Source of the DNA: Paenisporosarcina indica
GTDB lineage: Bacteria > Bacillota > Bacilli > Bacillales_A > Planococcaceae
Direction of reading: 5' to 3'
Length of the DNA: 64,000 nucleotides
Assembly: GCF_001939075.1 (NCBI RefSeq)
Contig: NZ_MPTA01000002.1
Coordinates: forward strand, 372,001 to 436,000
In this document: positions 57,842 to 64,000 of the stretch, one piece after another
Layout: each line of letters begins with the position of its first letter
Numbering within the stretch: position 1 is the stretch's first letter
Translations under genes and position numbers: made by a program
The notes under the pieces: model-generated
What the model saw: the letters and a program-made list of their open reading frames with translations, nothing else
Databases searched by the model: none
What the model was told of the DNA's origin: nothing

Positions 57842-58323
57842 AAAAAAGTAAATAAGCAACATTTCTACTTCGATTTATTTTTAGGTTACATAAAATGCAA
57901 CCATTTTCTATAAATGGCCGTACACGCTTTTCTTTAAAACACTCATAATATATTGACCATATTTTGTAGTACAATGTCGGTTTTGAGGAAAGCTAAAAAT
58001 ACCTTTACCAAGTGATGTTTTTATTTTCCTTATATAATTATTCTGTATGTCATTTCAATAAGAAACGAGTACTGTTTTATTATCTCTCCGTTAGTTGAAT
58101 AGATCTGGAGTTTTTTTATCTATGCCCCTTCTCCCAGGAAGGATAGTAATTAGAATAATCCCCCATAGGCCGCATAAATTTCTCTCCAAAAAGAAAACAT
58201 TTGAAATGTAGCAATAGCACCGTAAATAGACAATGCAATTTTTCCAAAGAGACCATTCTTTTCTTACAGTATAGGAAAACCTATAATGGAAATAACGAAT
58301 TTTTCGGAGGAGAGTGACAGAAA
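57842..58323. other. intergenic region with repeat fragment and gene ghost
   Basis: At 58089-58110 lies the partial repeat copy 18 (CTCCGTTAGTTGAATAG). At 58151-58263, minus strand, a frame without start reads KNGLFGKIALSIYGAIATFQ, MFSFWREIYAAYGGLF and stop, like a membrane-protein remnant. The rest is AT-rich with no gene. Confidence 0.4.
58089..58110 (-). repeat. terminator-bearing repeat copy 18, partial
   Basis: CCGTTAGTTGAATAG, part of the left module, then GATCTGGAGTTTTTTT. The right module is missing. Confidence 0.5.
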
Positions 58324-59586
58324 TTGACTACAATAGAAAAAAAAACAGATTCTAAGAAAATTGCAAACTGGTCGCTCGGCATAATGGGTATGGGTTTCTT
58401 GGCTACCATGCCGATTAATGATTCTATAACTGGAAAGTTGTTGCAGGGAGGATTTGAAGCAGGTCTTATAGGAGGTTTAGCCGATTGGTTTGCAGTAACT
58501 GCGTTATTTAGACATCCACTAAATATAAAGATTCCCCACACAGCACTCTTACCTAAAAACCGCGAACGGATCATTCAATCAATTTTACACGTATTAGAGA
58601 ATGATTGGCTCACGAAAGAAAGTATAGTTAATAAAATTAATCACGTCCAAATTGCCCATTTACTATTAGACAAAGTAGAAACGGAACTTCAAAGTAATGA
58701 AATGAAAAGACAGCTTCAAAAAGCCATTATTTATTTATCTAGTAATTTGGATTTAAACCCCTTCAAGCCTCAATTGGAAATGTGGGCAAAAGACCTTGTG
58801 AATGACATCAAGGCAGAATACGTGGTCCAAAAAGCCATTGATAAAGCATTAGAGAATCAAATGGATGAAAAAATATATACAATGTCCCTTAAAGTATTAG
58901 ATAGCAAATTATCTGACCAAAAGACTAGAGATAACATTACTAAATTGATCATAAACGCAATCGAAAAAAATTCAGAAAACAAAATTTTTGGGTTTGCCTT
59001 AAAATCTTTTAAGACTACGGTCAGTGGAAAAATGACAGATATCACCAATGGATTGATCACTGAGCTATTAATAGACTTAAATAGTGAAACCAGTGAAAAT
59101 CGTAAAAAAATCATTGGTTATATCCGAACCGAAATGGAACAAATTAAAAACAACGAGTCCGTTATTCAACAAATCGAAGCCATTAAACAGAGTTCTGTAA
59201 ATGAATATGACATGAAGCCATTATTTGAAACGTTAAATAAACGTATCCAAAACATTTTGTTGGCTTACGTTCAACAAGAAAATTTCATAGAGGACATACT
59301 CTCACCAATTATTAATAAAGGAATTGCCAAATTGAAAGAACACCCGACCGCCCTATCGAAATTAGATGCGTGGATAAAGGGGGAAATTCTTGATATTATC
59401 GAAAAAAATCACCAAAAAATCGGGCAATTAGTGAAAGATAATTTGGATAAGATGACAAACGATGAAATTACAGTCTTGCTTGAAAACAAAATAGGAAACG
59501 ACATCACTTGGATCCGTGTAAATGGGGCATTATGCGGCAGCTTAATTGGACTAGCCTTAACTGGAATCAAATTAATCACAGGATAA
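58324..59586 (+). CDS. DUF445 family membrane protein
   Basis: A 420-aa protein with a membrane segment near the N-terminus (IMGMGFLATMPI) and the DUF445 signature GGLADWFAVTALFRHPLNIK and IPHTALLPKNRERI (residues 51-84). A long helical middle and a C-terminal membrane segment (GALCGSLIGLALTGIK) follow. Function unknown. TTG start with CGGAGGAGAG about 9 bases upstream. Homologues in Bacillales include YheB-type proteins. Confidence 0.88.
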   Translation: MTTIEKKTDSKKIANWSLGIMGMGFLATMPINDSITGKLLQGGFEAGLIGGLADWFAVTALFRHPLNIKIPHTALLPKNRERIIQSILHVLENDWLTKESIVNKINHVQIAHLLLDKVETELQSNEMKRQLQKAIIYLSSNLDLNPFKPQLEMWAKDLVNDIKAEYVVQKAIDKALENQMDEKIYTMSLKVLDSKLSDQKTRDNITKLIINAIEKNSENKIFGFALKSFKTTVSGKMTDITNGLITELLIDLNSETSENRKKIIGYIRTEMEQIKNNESVIQQIEAIKQSSVNEYDMKPLFETLNKRIQNILLAYVQQENFIEDILSPIINKGIAKLKEHPTALSKLDAWIKGEILDIIEKNHQKIGQLVKDNLDKMTNDEITVLLENKIGNDITWIRVNGALCGSLIGLALTGIKLITG

Positions 59587-59692
59587 ATTTTGTCTCCAAA
59601 TTCAGGGTTTTTCAGAAGTGTTCCAATACAAGAAAGAAAATGGCCTATTTAATACTGACGTGTTCAGTTATCTAGTACAAAAAAGTAAAATC

Positions 59693-59748
59693 AAACAAAC
59701 AAGCTGAGCCCAAATTTGCAATGAATTGGGCTCAGCTTGTTTTCTTCG
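59693..59748 (+). terminator. terminator after the DUF445 gene
   Basis: AACAAGCTGAGCCCAA and TTGGGCTCAGCTTGTTTTC form a 16-bp perfect stem. Confidence 0.92.
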
Positions 59749-59767
59749 ATGAAAATGTATGAACACA

Positions 59768-59950
59768 TCAATGAATCAAGGTAATTAAAGAGTTACGTTT
59801 TCTGTTAGGCATCATTGTTTGTCCTTTATTATCTGATTCAAGTTCTTTCAGTTGTTTATTTAACATCTTCCCCACAAAATCATCTTTCTCGTTTCTTCCA
59901 TACGGCAGTTGAAAAGATGGATACTTCTTTCTTCCCTCCACATGTGCCAT
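59768..59950 (-). CDS. possible small soluble protein
   Basis: A 60-codon frame from ATG 59950 with plausible composition (MAHVEGRKKYPSFQLPYGRN, then LNKQLKELESDNKG). No Shine-Dalgarno site precedes the ATG. Family unknown. It overlaps an unlikely plus-strand frame. Keep as tentative. Confidence 0.35.
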   Translation of the reverse strand: MAHVEGRKKYPSFQLPYGRNEKDDFVGKMLNKQLKELESDNKGQTMMPNRKRNSLITLIH

Positions 59951-60111
59951 CTACGAAGGTATTTTTATTATTAATTGCTTTTATTGAAAACAACTCTAAA
60001 TATTTTTTGCGAATTAGGAAAGAATAAATTTGTCATGATTTAAAAAGCAATTTTCACGTATTAATCATCACTACTTTTAGAAATAGCCATTGAAAGGCGG
60101 TCTTATATACC

Positions 60112-61311
60112 ATGGGTAAAGTAAAAGTTAAACTATGGACAAACCAATATTTAATTATTATATTATTGTCTTTAGTAATGTTCGCTGCTTTTTATATGAT
60201 TACGGCAGGTTTCCCTATTTTTGTATCAACCATTAGTGATAACCCTGCGATTGCAGGAATCATGACCACAACCTTAATGTCAGCATCACTAATTACTCGC
60301 TTCTTTGCAAGTGTAATTATCCAAAAAGTGAATATGAAATTGCTCCTCATTATTTCCCTTCTTTATTTTTTGGGCACAATCGGGCTTACTTTTGTAAACG
60401 ACTCAGTTGGATTTTTAATATTCATTAGAGCACTACAAGGTATTGGATTTTGTATGCTATCGAGTTTAGTCTTTACGATATCAAGTAATATTGTTCCTAA
60501 ATCTCGGTTAGGTGAGGGAATCGTTTTTTTCGCGATGTCTACAAGTGTTGGGACGACAATCGGGCCACTAATCGCTATTTCTTATCTTACAAATTATTCA
60601 TTCCAATCGATGATGATGTTAACTCTGGGTCTTATGTTTTTTTCGTTGGTGTGTAGTTTTTTCACAAAAAATACGGTTAAAAAAGAAAAGGAAAGTCCAC
60701 AGGCGACAAATAAAGAACCTTTCTATAAGTACATGTTCGACAAGCGTGTCCTTCTTCCATGTATTTTGGTAGCGTTCAATTATATGGCACTTGCAGGAAC
60801 TGTCAACTTTATGGGGGCGTTTGGTAAAGAGATCAATGTTGGCGCAAGAATTTCACAGTTTTTTATCGCACAAGGAATTGCAATGATATTAGTTCGTTCT
60901 TTCTCTGGTAAAATATTTGATAAATTCGGTCATAGAATTCTTATTATTCCGGGTGCCATTTCAGGGGCCGTAGGTTTGATCTTATTAGGCTTCTCAACTA
61001 GTATGTGGATGGTTCTCGTTTCAGGGGTATTATTCGGAATCGCTTTTGCCGTGCTCCATCCAATTATCCAAGCTTGGGCATTGACTCTTGTTCCACCCGA
61101 GAAAAAAGCAACAGCCAATTCTATGCTTCTTATTTTTATAGATTTTGGTTTAGCCATTGGATCAGTAGGACTTGGATTCTTAGCAAAAAGCGTTGGGTAC
61201 GGCATGACTTTTAGTTATTCCGCAGCTTTTATGATTATTATTTTGTTATTGTATCTAATTGGGAGCAAGAAAACGGCGACATTAGAAGCTAATAAGGAAA
61301 AATCATCCTGA
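60112..61311 (+). CDS. MFS transporter
   Basis: A 399-aa membrane protein with twelve hydrophobic segments in two groups of six separated by a charged loop (KEKESPQATNKEPFYKY). Family motif traces include FIRALQGIGFCMLSSLV and KSRLGEGIVFFAMSTSVGTTIGP. This layout fits the drug-efflux/arabinose-type branch of the MFS (YwoG/AraJ-like). Substrate unknown. AAAGG precedes the ATG by a somewhat long spacing. Confidence 0.88.
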   Translation: MGKVKVKLWTNQYLIIILLSLVMFAAFYMITAGFPIFVSTISDNPAIAGIMTTTLMSASLITRFFASVIIQKVNMKLLLIISLLYFLGTIGLTFVNDSVGFLIFIRALQGIGFCMLSSLVFTISSNIVPKSRLGEGIVFFAMSTSVGTTIGPLIAISYLTNYSFQSMMMLTLGLMFFSLVCSFFTKNTVKKEKESPQATNKEPFYKYMFDKRVLLPCILVAFNYMALAGTVNFMGAFGKEINVGARISQFFIAQGIAMILVRSFSGKIFDKFGHRILIIPGAISGAVGLILLGFSTSMWMVLVSGVLFGIAFAVLHPIIQAWALTLVPPEKKATANSMLLIFIDFGLAIGSVGLGFLAKSVGYGMTFSYSAAFMIIILLLYLIGSKKTATLEANKEKSS

Positions 61312-61390
61312 ACGGATCATACTAGCATACGAACGGGATAAACTTTAACAAACTGGGTCTGTACCATGTAACATTGACTTTTGGGACAGC

Positions 61391-61418
61391 CCCTACTTTA
61401 CTAAAGCATACGTCAGTT
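61391..61418 (-). repeat. terminator-bearing repeat copy 19, partial
   Basis: TTTACTAAAGCATACGTCAG with TTAATTTC, the right module. It lies between the MFS gene and the ArsR promoter. Confidence 0.5.
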
Positions 61419-61473
61419 AATTTCATCGAAAATAACCTTTACCTTCACATGATATATCTCTTTCACTTCCACC

Positions 61474-61501
61474 TTGACATATCGATAAATCTAGATATAC
61501 A
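61474..61501 (+). promoter_or_regulatory. promoter of the ArsR-type gene with overlapping operator
   Basis: TTGACA (61474-61479) and TATACA (61496-61501) are 16 bases apart. The 10-base word TCTAGATATA (61490-61499) overlaps the -10 and recurs at 61869-61878 before the transporter pair. The ATG is only 9 bases after the -10, so the message would be nearly leaderless. Confidence 0.6.
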
Positions 61502-61510
61502 ATAACGCAC

Positions 61511-61825
61511 ATGGAACCTATTGATGTATTCAAAGCGTTATCTAACGAAACAAGGCTCAATATCCTAGAGTGGTTAAAGGAACCCGAGAAGCATTTCCCA
61601 AAACAAGGTGCTCACCTGCCAAAGGAGGTAAGTTACAAAGGCGGAGTATGTGTTGGGGATATTCAAGAAAAAGCCAAAGTTTCTCAATCTACCGTTTCTA
61701 GCTACTTAAACATGATGCAAAGAGCTGGACTACTTGAATCAATTCGACATGGACAATGGACTTACTACAGGCGTAATGAAGAATTTATTCTACAGTTAGC
61801 TAAATATTTTAAAACAGAGATCTAA
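61511..61825 (+). CDS. ArsR-family transcriptional regulator
   Basis: A 104-aa winged-helix protein. DVFKALSNETRLNILEWL (residues 5-22) is the ArsR/SmtB hallmark, followed by the HTH VSQSTVSSYLNMMQRAGLLE and the wing RHGQWTYYR. It has one Cys (VCVGDI) and no clear metal-binding pair, so the inducer is not predictable. No Shine-Dalgarno site; a leaderless message is likely. It probably represses itself and the adjacent transporter pair through the shared operator word. Confidence 0.88.
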   Translation: MEPIDVFKALSNETRLNILEWLKEPEKHFPKQGAHLPKEVSYKGGVCVGDIQEKAKVSQSTVSSYLNMMQRAGLLESIRHGQWTYYRRNEEFILQLAKYFKTEI

Positions 61826-61868
61826 TTTATGTTGATTTCTGTTTTTTTTATCTTATTACATCTACATT

Positions 61869-61882
61869 TCTAGATATATAAT
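61869..61882 (+). promoter_or_regulatory. candidate operator/-10 before the transporter pair
   Basis: TCTAGATATATAAT: the first ten bases equal those in the ArsR gene promoter, and TATAAT (61877-61882) is a -10 candidate. No good -35 was found 16-18 bases upstream. Confidence 0.45.
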
Positions 61883-61908
61883 TATATACAAAAAAGGAGA
61901 TCTTATCT

Positions 61909-62337
61909 ATGCGCTATGTATTCTATTTACTAGCACTATTAGCTGGAGCAGCACTTAGCTTTGAAGGAGCTATCTATGCTGAACTAGGAAAAACAATTGG
62001 ACAAATAGAAACAAGTTTTTATAACTTCTTTATGGGCTCGATAATCATGGGGCTCCTGTGGCTCTTTTTCGGAAAAGGAGATCTTTCCTATACACTTAAA
62101 GCACCTAAATGGTCATTACTTGGAGGTATCTTGGGTGTTGTTTATTTAACCTCCATTGTTGTAAGTGTGCCTTACGTTGGTGTTGGCATAACAATGGTTG
62201 CTGTAATTCTCGGGCAATTAGTAATGAGTATGGTTATTGAACATTTTGGATGGCTAGGAAGTAAGAAAACTAAGATTAATAAAGAAAAGATTTTAGCAGT
62301 TCTTTCAATGATTATCGCACTGATATTAATAAACTAG
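61909..62337 (+). CDS. YdcZ-type (DUF606) DMT transporter subunit 1
   Basis: A 142-aa half-size transporter with five hydrophobic segments. The pattern LLAGAALSFEGAIYAELGKT and GQLVMSMVIEHFGWLG is of the YdcZ/DUF606 branch of the drug/metabolite superfamily. AAAAAGGAGATC precedes the ATG. It is followed 13 bases later by a homologous second subunit; such pairs probably form heterodimers. Confidence 0.85.
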   Translation: MRYVFYLLALLAGAALSFEGAIYAELGKTIGQIETSFYNFFMGSIIMGLLWLFFGKGDLSYTLKAPKWSLLGGILGVVYLTSIVVSVPYVGVGITMVAVILGQLVMSMVIEHFGWLGSKKTKINKEKILAVLSMIIALILIN

Positions 62338-62350
62338 GAGGTCTATAATC

Positions 62351-62812
62351 GTGGGCTTATTTATTATTTTATTCACATTGATTGGCGGTATCACATTAAG
62401 CGCACAATCCTCTATTAATGGTACATTTAGTCGAAAAGCTGGAACAATCGAAACAACATTTCTAACCTTTCTCACTGGAACAATGTTTCTTTCCATTTTC
62501 ATGTTATTTTTTGGCAGTGGAAATGTACTTGCACTTGTAGAAGCACCTAAATGGCAATTAAGTGCAGCCTTTTTGGGTACTATGTATTTACTTCTGACTG
62601 TCATGGCAGTTCCTAAAATTGGGGTTATTGCCACTAGTATTGCTGGTATAGCTGGTCAACTTGTGATTGGTGTAATTATTGATCACTTTGGATGGTTCAA
62701 TAGTTTAGTCATAGAAATTGATATTAAACGTGCCTTCGCATTACTATTTATGATTATTTCTCTTTATTTTATTTATAAAGGAAATAAACGCTCAAGCGAA
62801 GAAACTGACTGA
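62351..62812 (+). CDS. YdcZ-type (DUF606) DMT transporter subunit 2
   Basis: A 153-aa paralogue of the preceding protein with five hydrophobic segments. Shared positions include TLSAQSSINGTFSRKAGTIE versus GKTIGQIETSFYN, and GQLVIGVIIDHFGWF. GTG start, TAGGAGG 8 bases upstream. Charged C-terminal tail KGNKRSSEETD. Together with the first subunit and the ArsR gene it forms an inducible-efflux-like unit. Confidence 0.85.
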   Translation: MGLFIILFTLIGGITLSAQSSINGTFSRKAGTIETTFLTFLTGTMFLSIFMLFFGSGNVLALVEAPKWQLSAAFLGTMYLLLTVMAVPKIGVIATSIAGIAGQLVIGVIIDHFGWFNSLVIEIDIKRAFALLFMIISLYFIYKGNKRSSEETD

Positions 62813-62997
62813 CTGTAAAATTATTCAAAATGCAGTTGATGTCATCCCAAAAATGAAAAGGATTATTGGTTAGAAAGAGTTTTATCTAATCTAGCCAATT
62901 GGCTACCTGTTTTGGTGTACCTCAAATATGTTGTCCTTACGGATATCTATTTGGGGTTTTTCAATTTTGATTGCGATTTTTAAAACCTCTTATTGAA

Positions 62998-63071
62998 ATA
63001 TCCTGCTTCGTTAATTGAATAAAAAAAGCTGTCTAAGCAGCCGGATAATCTTCAAGTAAAGACCCGTTAGT
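62998..63071 (-). repeat. terminator-bearing repeat copy 20
   Basis: TATCCTGCTTCGTTAATTGA at the left, AATAAAAAAAGC, hairpin GCTGTCTAAGCAGC, then TTCAAGTAAAGACCCGTTAG. On the minus strand the hairpin is followed by TTTTTTTATTC. It lies about 16 bases from the stop of the gene at 63088. Confidence 0.85.
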
Positions 63072-63087
63072 GATTAATAAAATAATA

Positions 63088-63417
63088 TTAGATGTTAACT
63101 TTTTTAGATTTGAAGAACCTTACTATTTTTATAATTATCCCACTAATGAAGAAAACTAGAGCATTAGCCAAAAGGACCAATGCGATAAATGCAGCTGCGA
63201 ATGCAGAACCTTCGTGAGTATCAGAGGGATCGACAACTCTGGAAATTTTTAAAAATACTGCCCCTATAGTAAACCCCAAAATTGGAACAAGTACAGCCAT
63301 AATGATTCCAGATATCCATAAAGGCATTTTATTATTCTTGTGTAAGTAGATAGCTGTCCCATCAAAAAGTAATATCAATAACAAAAGAATTAACCAAACT
63401 AAACCATCTCCACTCAC
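63088..63417 (-). CDS. small membrane protein, unknown
   Basis: A 109-aa protein with three hydrophobic segments (residues 6-22, 32-56, 76-95) and a short basic tail (RFFKSKKVNI). The family is not recognised. No strong ribosome site before the ATG (GTGGTGGGATAAGTG). It ends just before repeat copy 20. Confidence 0.65.
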   Translation of the reverse strand: MSGDGLVWLILLLLILLFDGTAIYLHKNNKMPLWISGIIMAVLVPILGFTIGAVFLKISRVVDPSDTHEGSAFAAAFIALVLLANALVFFISGIIIKIVRFFKSKKVNI

Positions 63418-63774
63418 TTATCCCACCACTTTGCATAGTTTTTTTCAATAAATTCCTAAATTTATAACACAACCCTTGATGACCTTTTACTTCAACATAT
63501 TATCTCTTTACTTAAAACGTTCAAACCAAGCAGAAGTTCCAATTTTCAGTGAACTTTCCATTTGAAATTGGGAAAATCCATTTCTGCTAATTGAACTAAA
63601 CGGCACCAGCCTTGCCTTTACTTTAAGAAAGAATGGAGTTGGTTCCTGATTTCAACTTTCGACTCAATATATTCATTCTGAAGGCAAAGCCTTTTTCAAA
63701 AAATTTCCGAGTCTCTTTTGTTATGCAGTTTATAGACTTTGAGTGTTTTTATTTTTCATGGGAGTTCAATAAGC
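63418..63774. other. intergenic region
   Basis: No gene recognised between the small membrane protein and the partial gene at the right edge. A plus-strand frame at 63633-63923 overlaps a better minus-strand gene and a repeat, and is not considered real. Confidence 0.45.
63690..63773. repeat. family B-related repeat, short form 2
   Basis: AAGGCAAAGCCTTTTTC hairpin at the left, GAGTCTCTTTTGTTATGCAG, and the end GAGTGTTTTTATTTTTCATG followed by GGAGTTCAATAA. It aligns with 51405-51496. Confidence 0.65.
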
Positions 63775-64000
63775 TTATTCATCAAACTTCTTGTAATTAT
63801 AGTAAGTTTTTTCGTCATGAATCTTTATTTCTCTTCCCTCAATTATTAATGTATCGTCATTTTCCCATTCAATTACCATGGACGCTTCTGAAGGATATCT
63901 CCAGTAGATGGTTTTATCGTTAAATTCATTCCCTTTATCATTTAAAGACGTTATCGAGATCCTGTCTTGATTGCTATTAGTGGCATCTCCTAAGATTAAG
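63775..64000 (-). CDS. 3' part of an exported or soluble protein gene (DUF5412-like)
   Basis: The minus strand codes without interruption from the right edge to TAA at 63775: about 74 residues with ITSLNDKGNEFNDKTIYWRY, then ASMVIEWENDDTLIIEGREI and DEKTYYNYKKFDE. The pattern (beta-rich, W-x-x-I-x-G near the end, YNY) recalls DUF5412 proteins, tentatively. The 5' end is outside the window. Confidence 0.65.
   Translation of the reverse strand, partial: LILGDATNSNQDRISITSLNDKGNEFNDKTIYWRYPSEASMVIEWENDDTLIIEGREIKIHDEKTYYNYKKFDE

Noticed and set aside
63633-63923. 96-codon plus-strand frame near the right edge
   Set aside because: Overlaps the family B-related repeat and the better minus-strand coding region with YWRYPSEASMVIEWEN; phenylalanine-rich and start-site-free.

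Overview
The window reads as chromosomal DNA of a low-GC Gram-positive bacterium of the Bacillales. A Planococcaceae-type genus (Psychrobacillus, Sporosarcina, Lysinibacillus and relatives) fits best. The support is lipobox lipoproteins, an S-box (SAM-I) riboswitch, Fur-type operators, HelD, DUF3243, YitT and YrvL-like proteins, two ECF sigma/anti-sigma pairs and frequent TTG/GTG starts behind strong Shine-Dalgarno sites. No rRNA, tRNA, CRISPR array, intact insertion sequence or phage was seen.

Layout. (1) 61-10798, minus strand: a Gram-positive Tad (type IVc) pilus locus in the order cpaB, tadZ, tadA, tadB, tadC, Flp-type pilin, VWA lipoprotein, Gly-rich secreted protein with a glycine-zipper tail, then four small membrane proteins. 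No prepilin peptidase is visible. (2) 11414-14074: metY-metX behind a SAM riboswitch with its own promoter and terminator. (3) 14153-16194: plsY-like acyltransferase and pepT. (4) 16740-22483: siderophore uptake. A fused FecCD permease and a binding lipoprotein diverge from an ATPase and FhuF-like reductase across two Fur boxes, and a second FhuF follows. The first four genes are bracketed by inverted copies of a palindrome plus 21-bp-phased repeat. (5) 22577-26260: DUF3243, AI-2E-type permease, GNAT, a decayed GNAT and a cysteine hydrolase.

(6) 26422-41537 is the most unusual part. About twenty mostly small genes, all on the minus strand, have dissimilar functions: HhH, YrvL-like, MazG-like, small membrane proteins, lipoproteins, sigma/anti-sigma, DUF4269, YitT, CPBP protease, cysteine hydrolase, Lon-like protease and VanW. 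Many are separated by copies of one repeat. The repeat has conserved ends (AACTAAC...GTTAGTT modules), a variable central hairpin followed by a T-run in gene sense, and usually lies just after a stop codon, in several cases touching or supplying it. It looks like a mobile terminator or a cassette-type 3' tag. Further copies occur at 47.5-48.2, 52.4, 58.1, 61.4 and 63.0 kb. Several small genes and gene remnants sit between copies.

(7) 41615-48051: GNAT pair-domain protein, PBP4-type carboxypeptidase, EamA transporter, MocR-type regulator and VOC protein. (8) 48524-55073: helD, alpha/beta hydrolase and a PAS-PAS-GGDEF-EAL-PilZ protein. (9) 55590-64000: small membrane proteins, a second ECF sigma/anti-sigma pair, a DUF445 protein, an MFS transporter, an ArsR regulator next to a YdcZ-type transporter pair, and a partial gene at the right edge.

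All family assignments come from reading the sequence and from recall of protein families; no database search was run.
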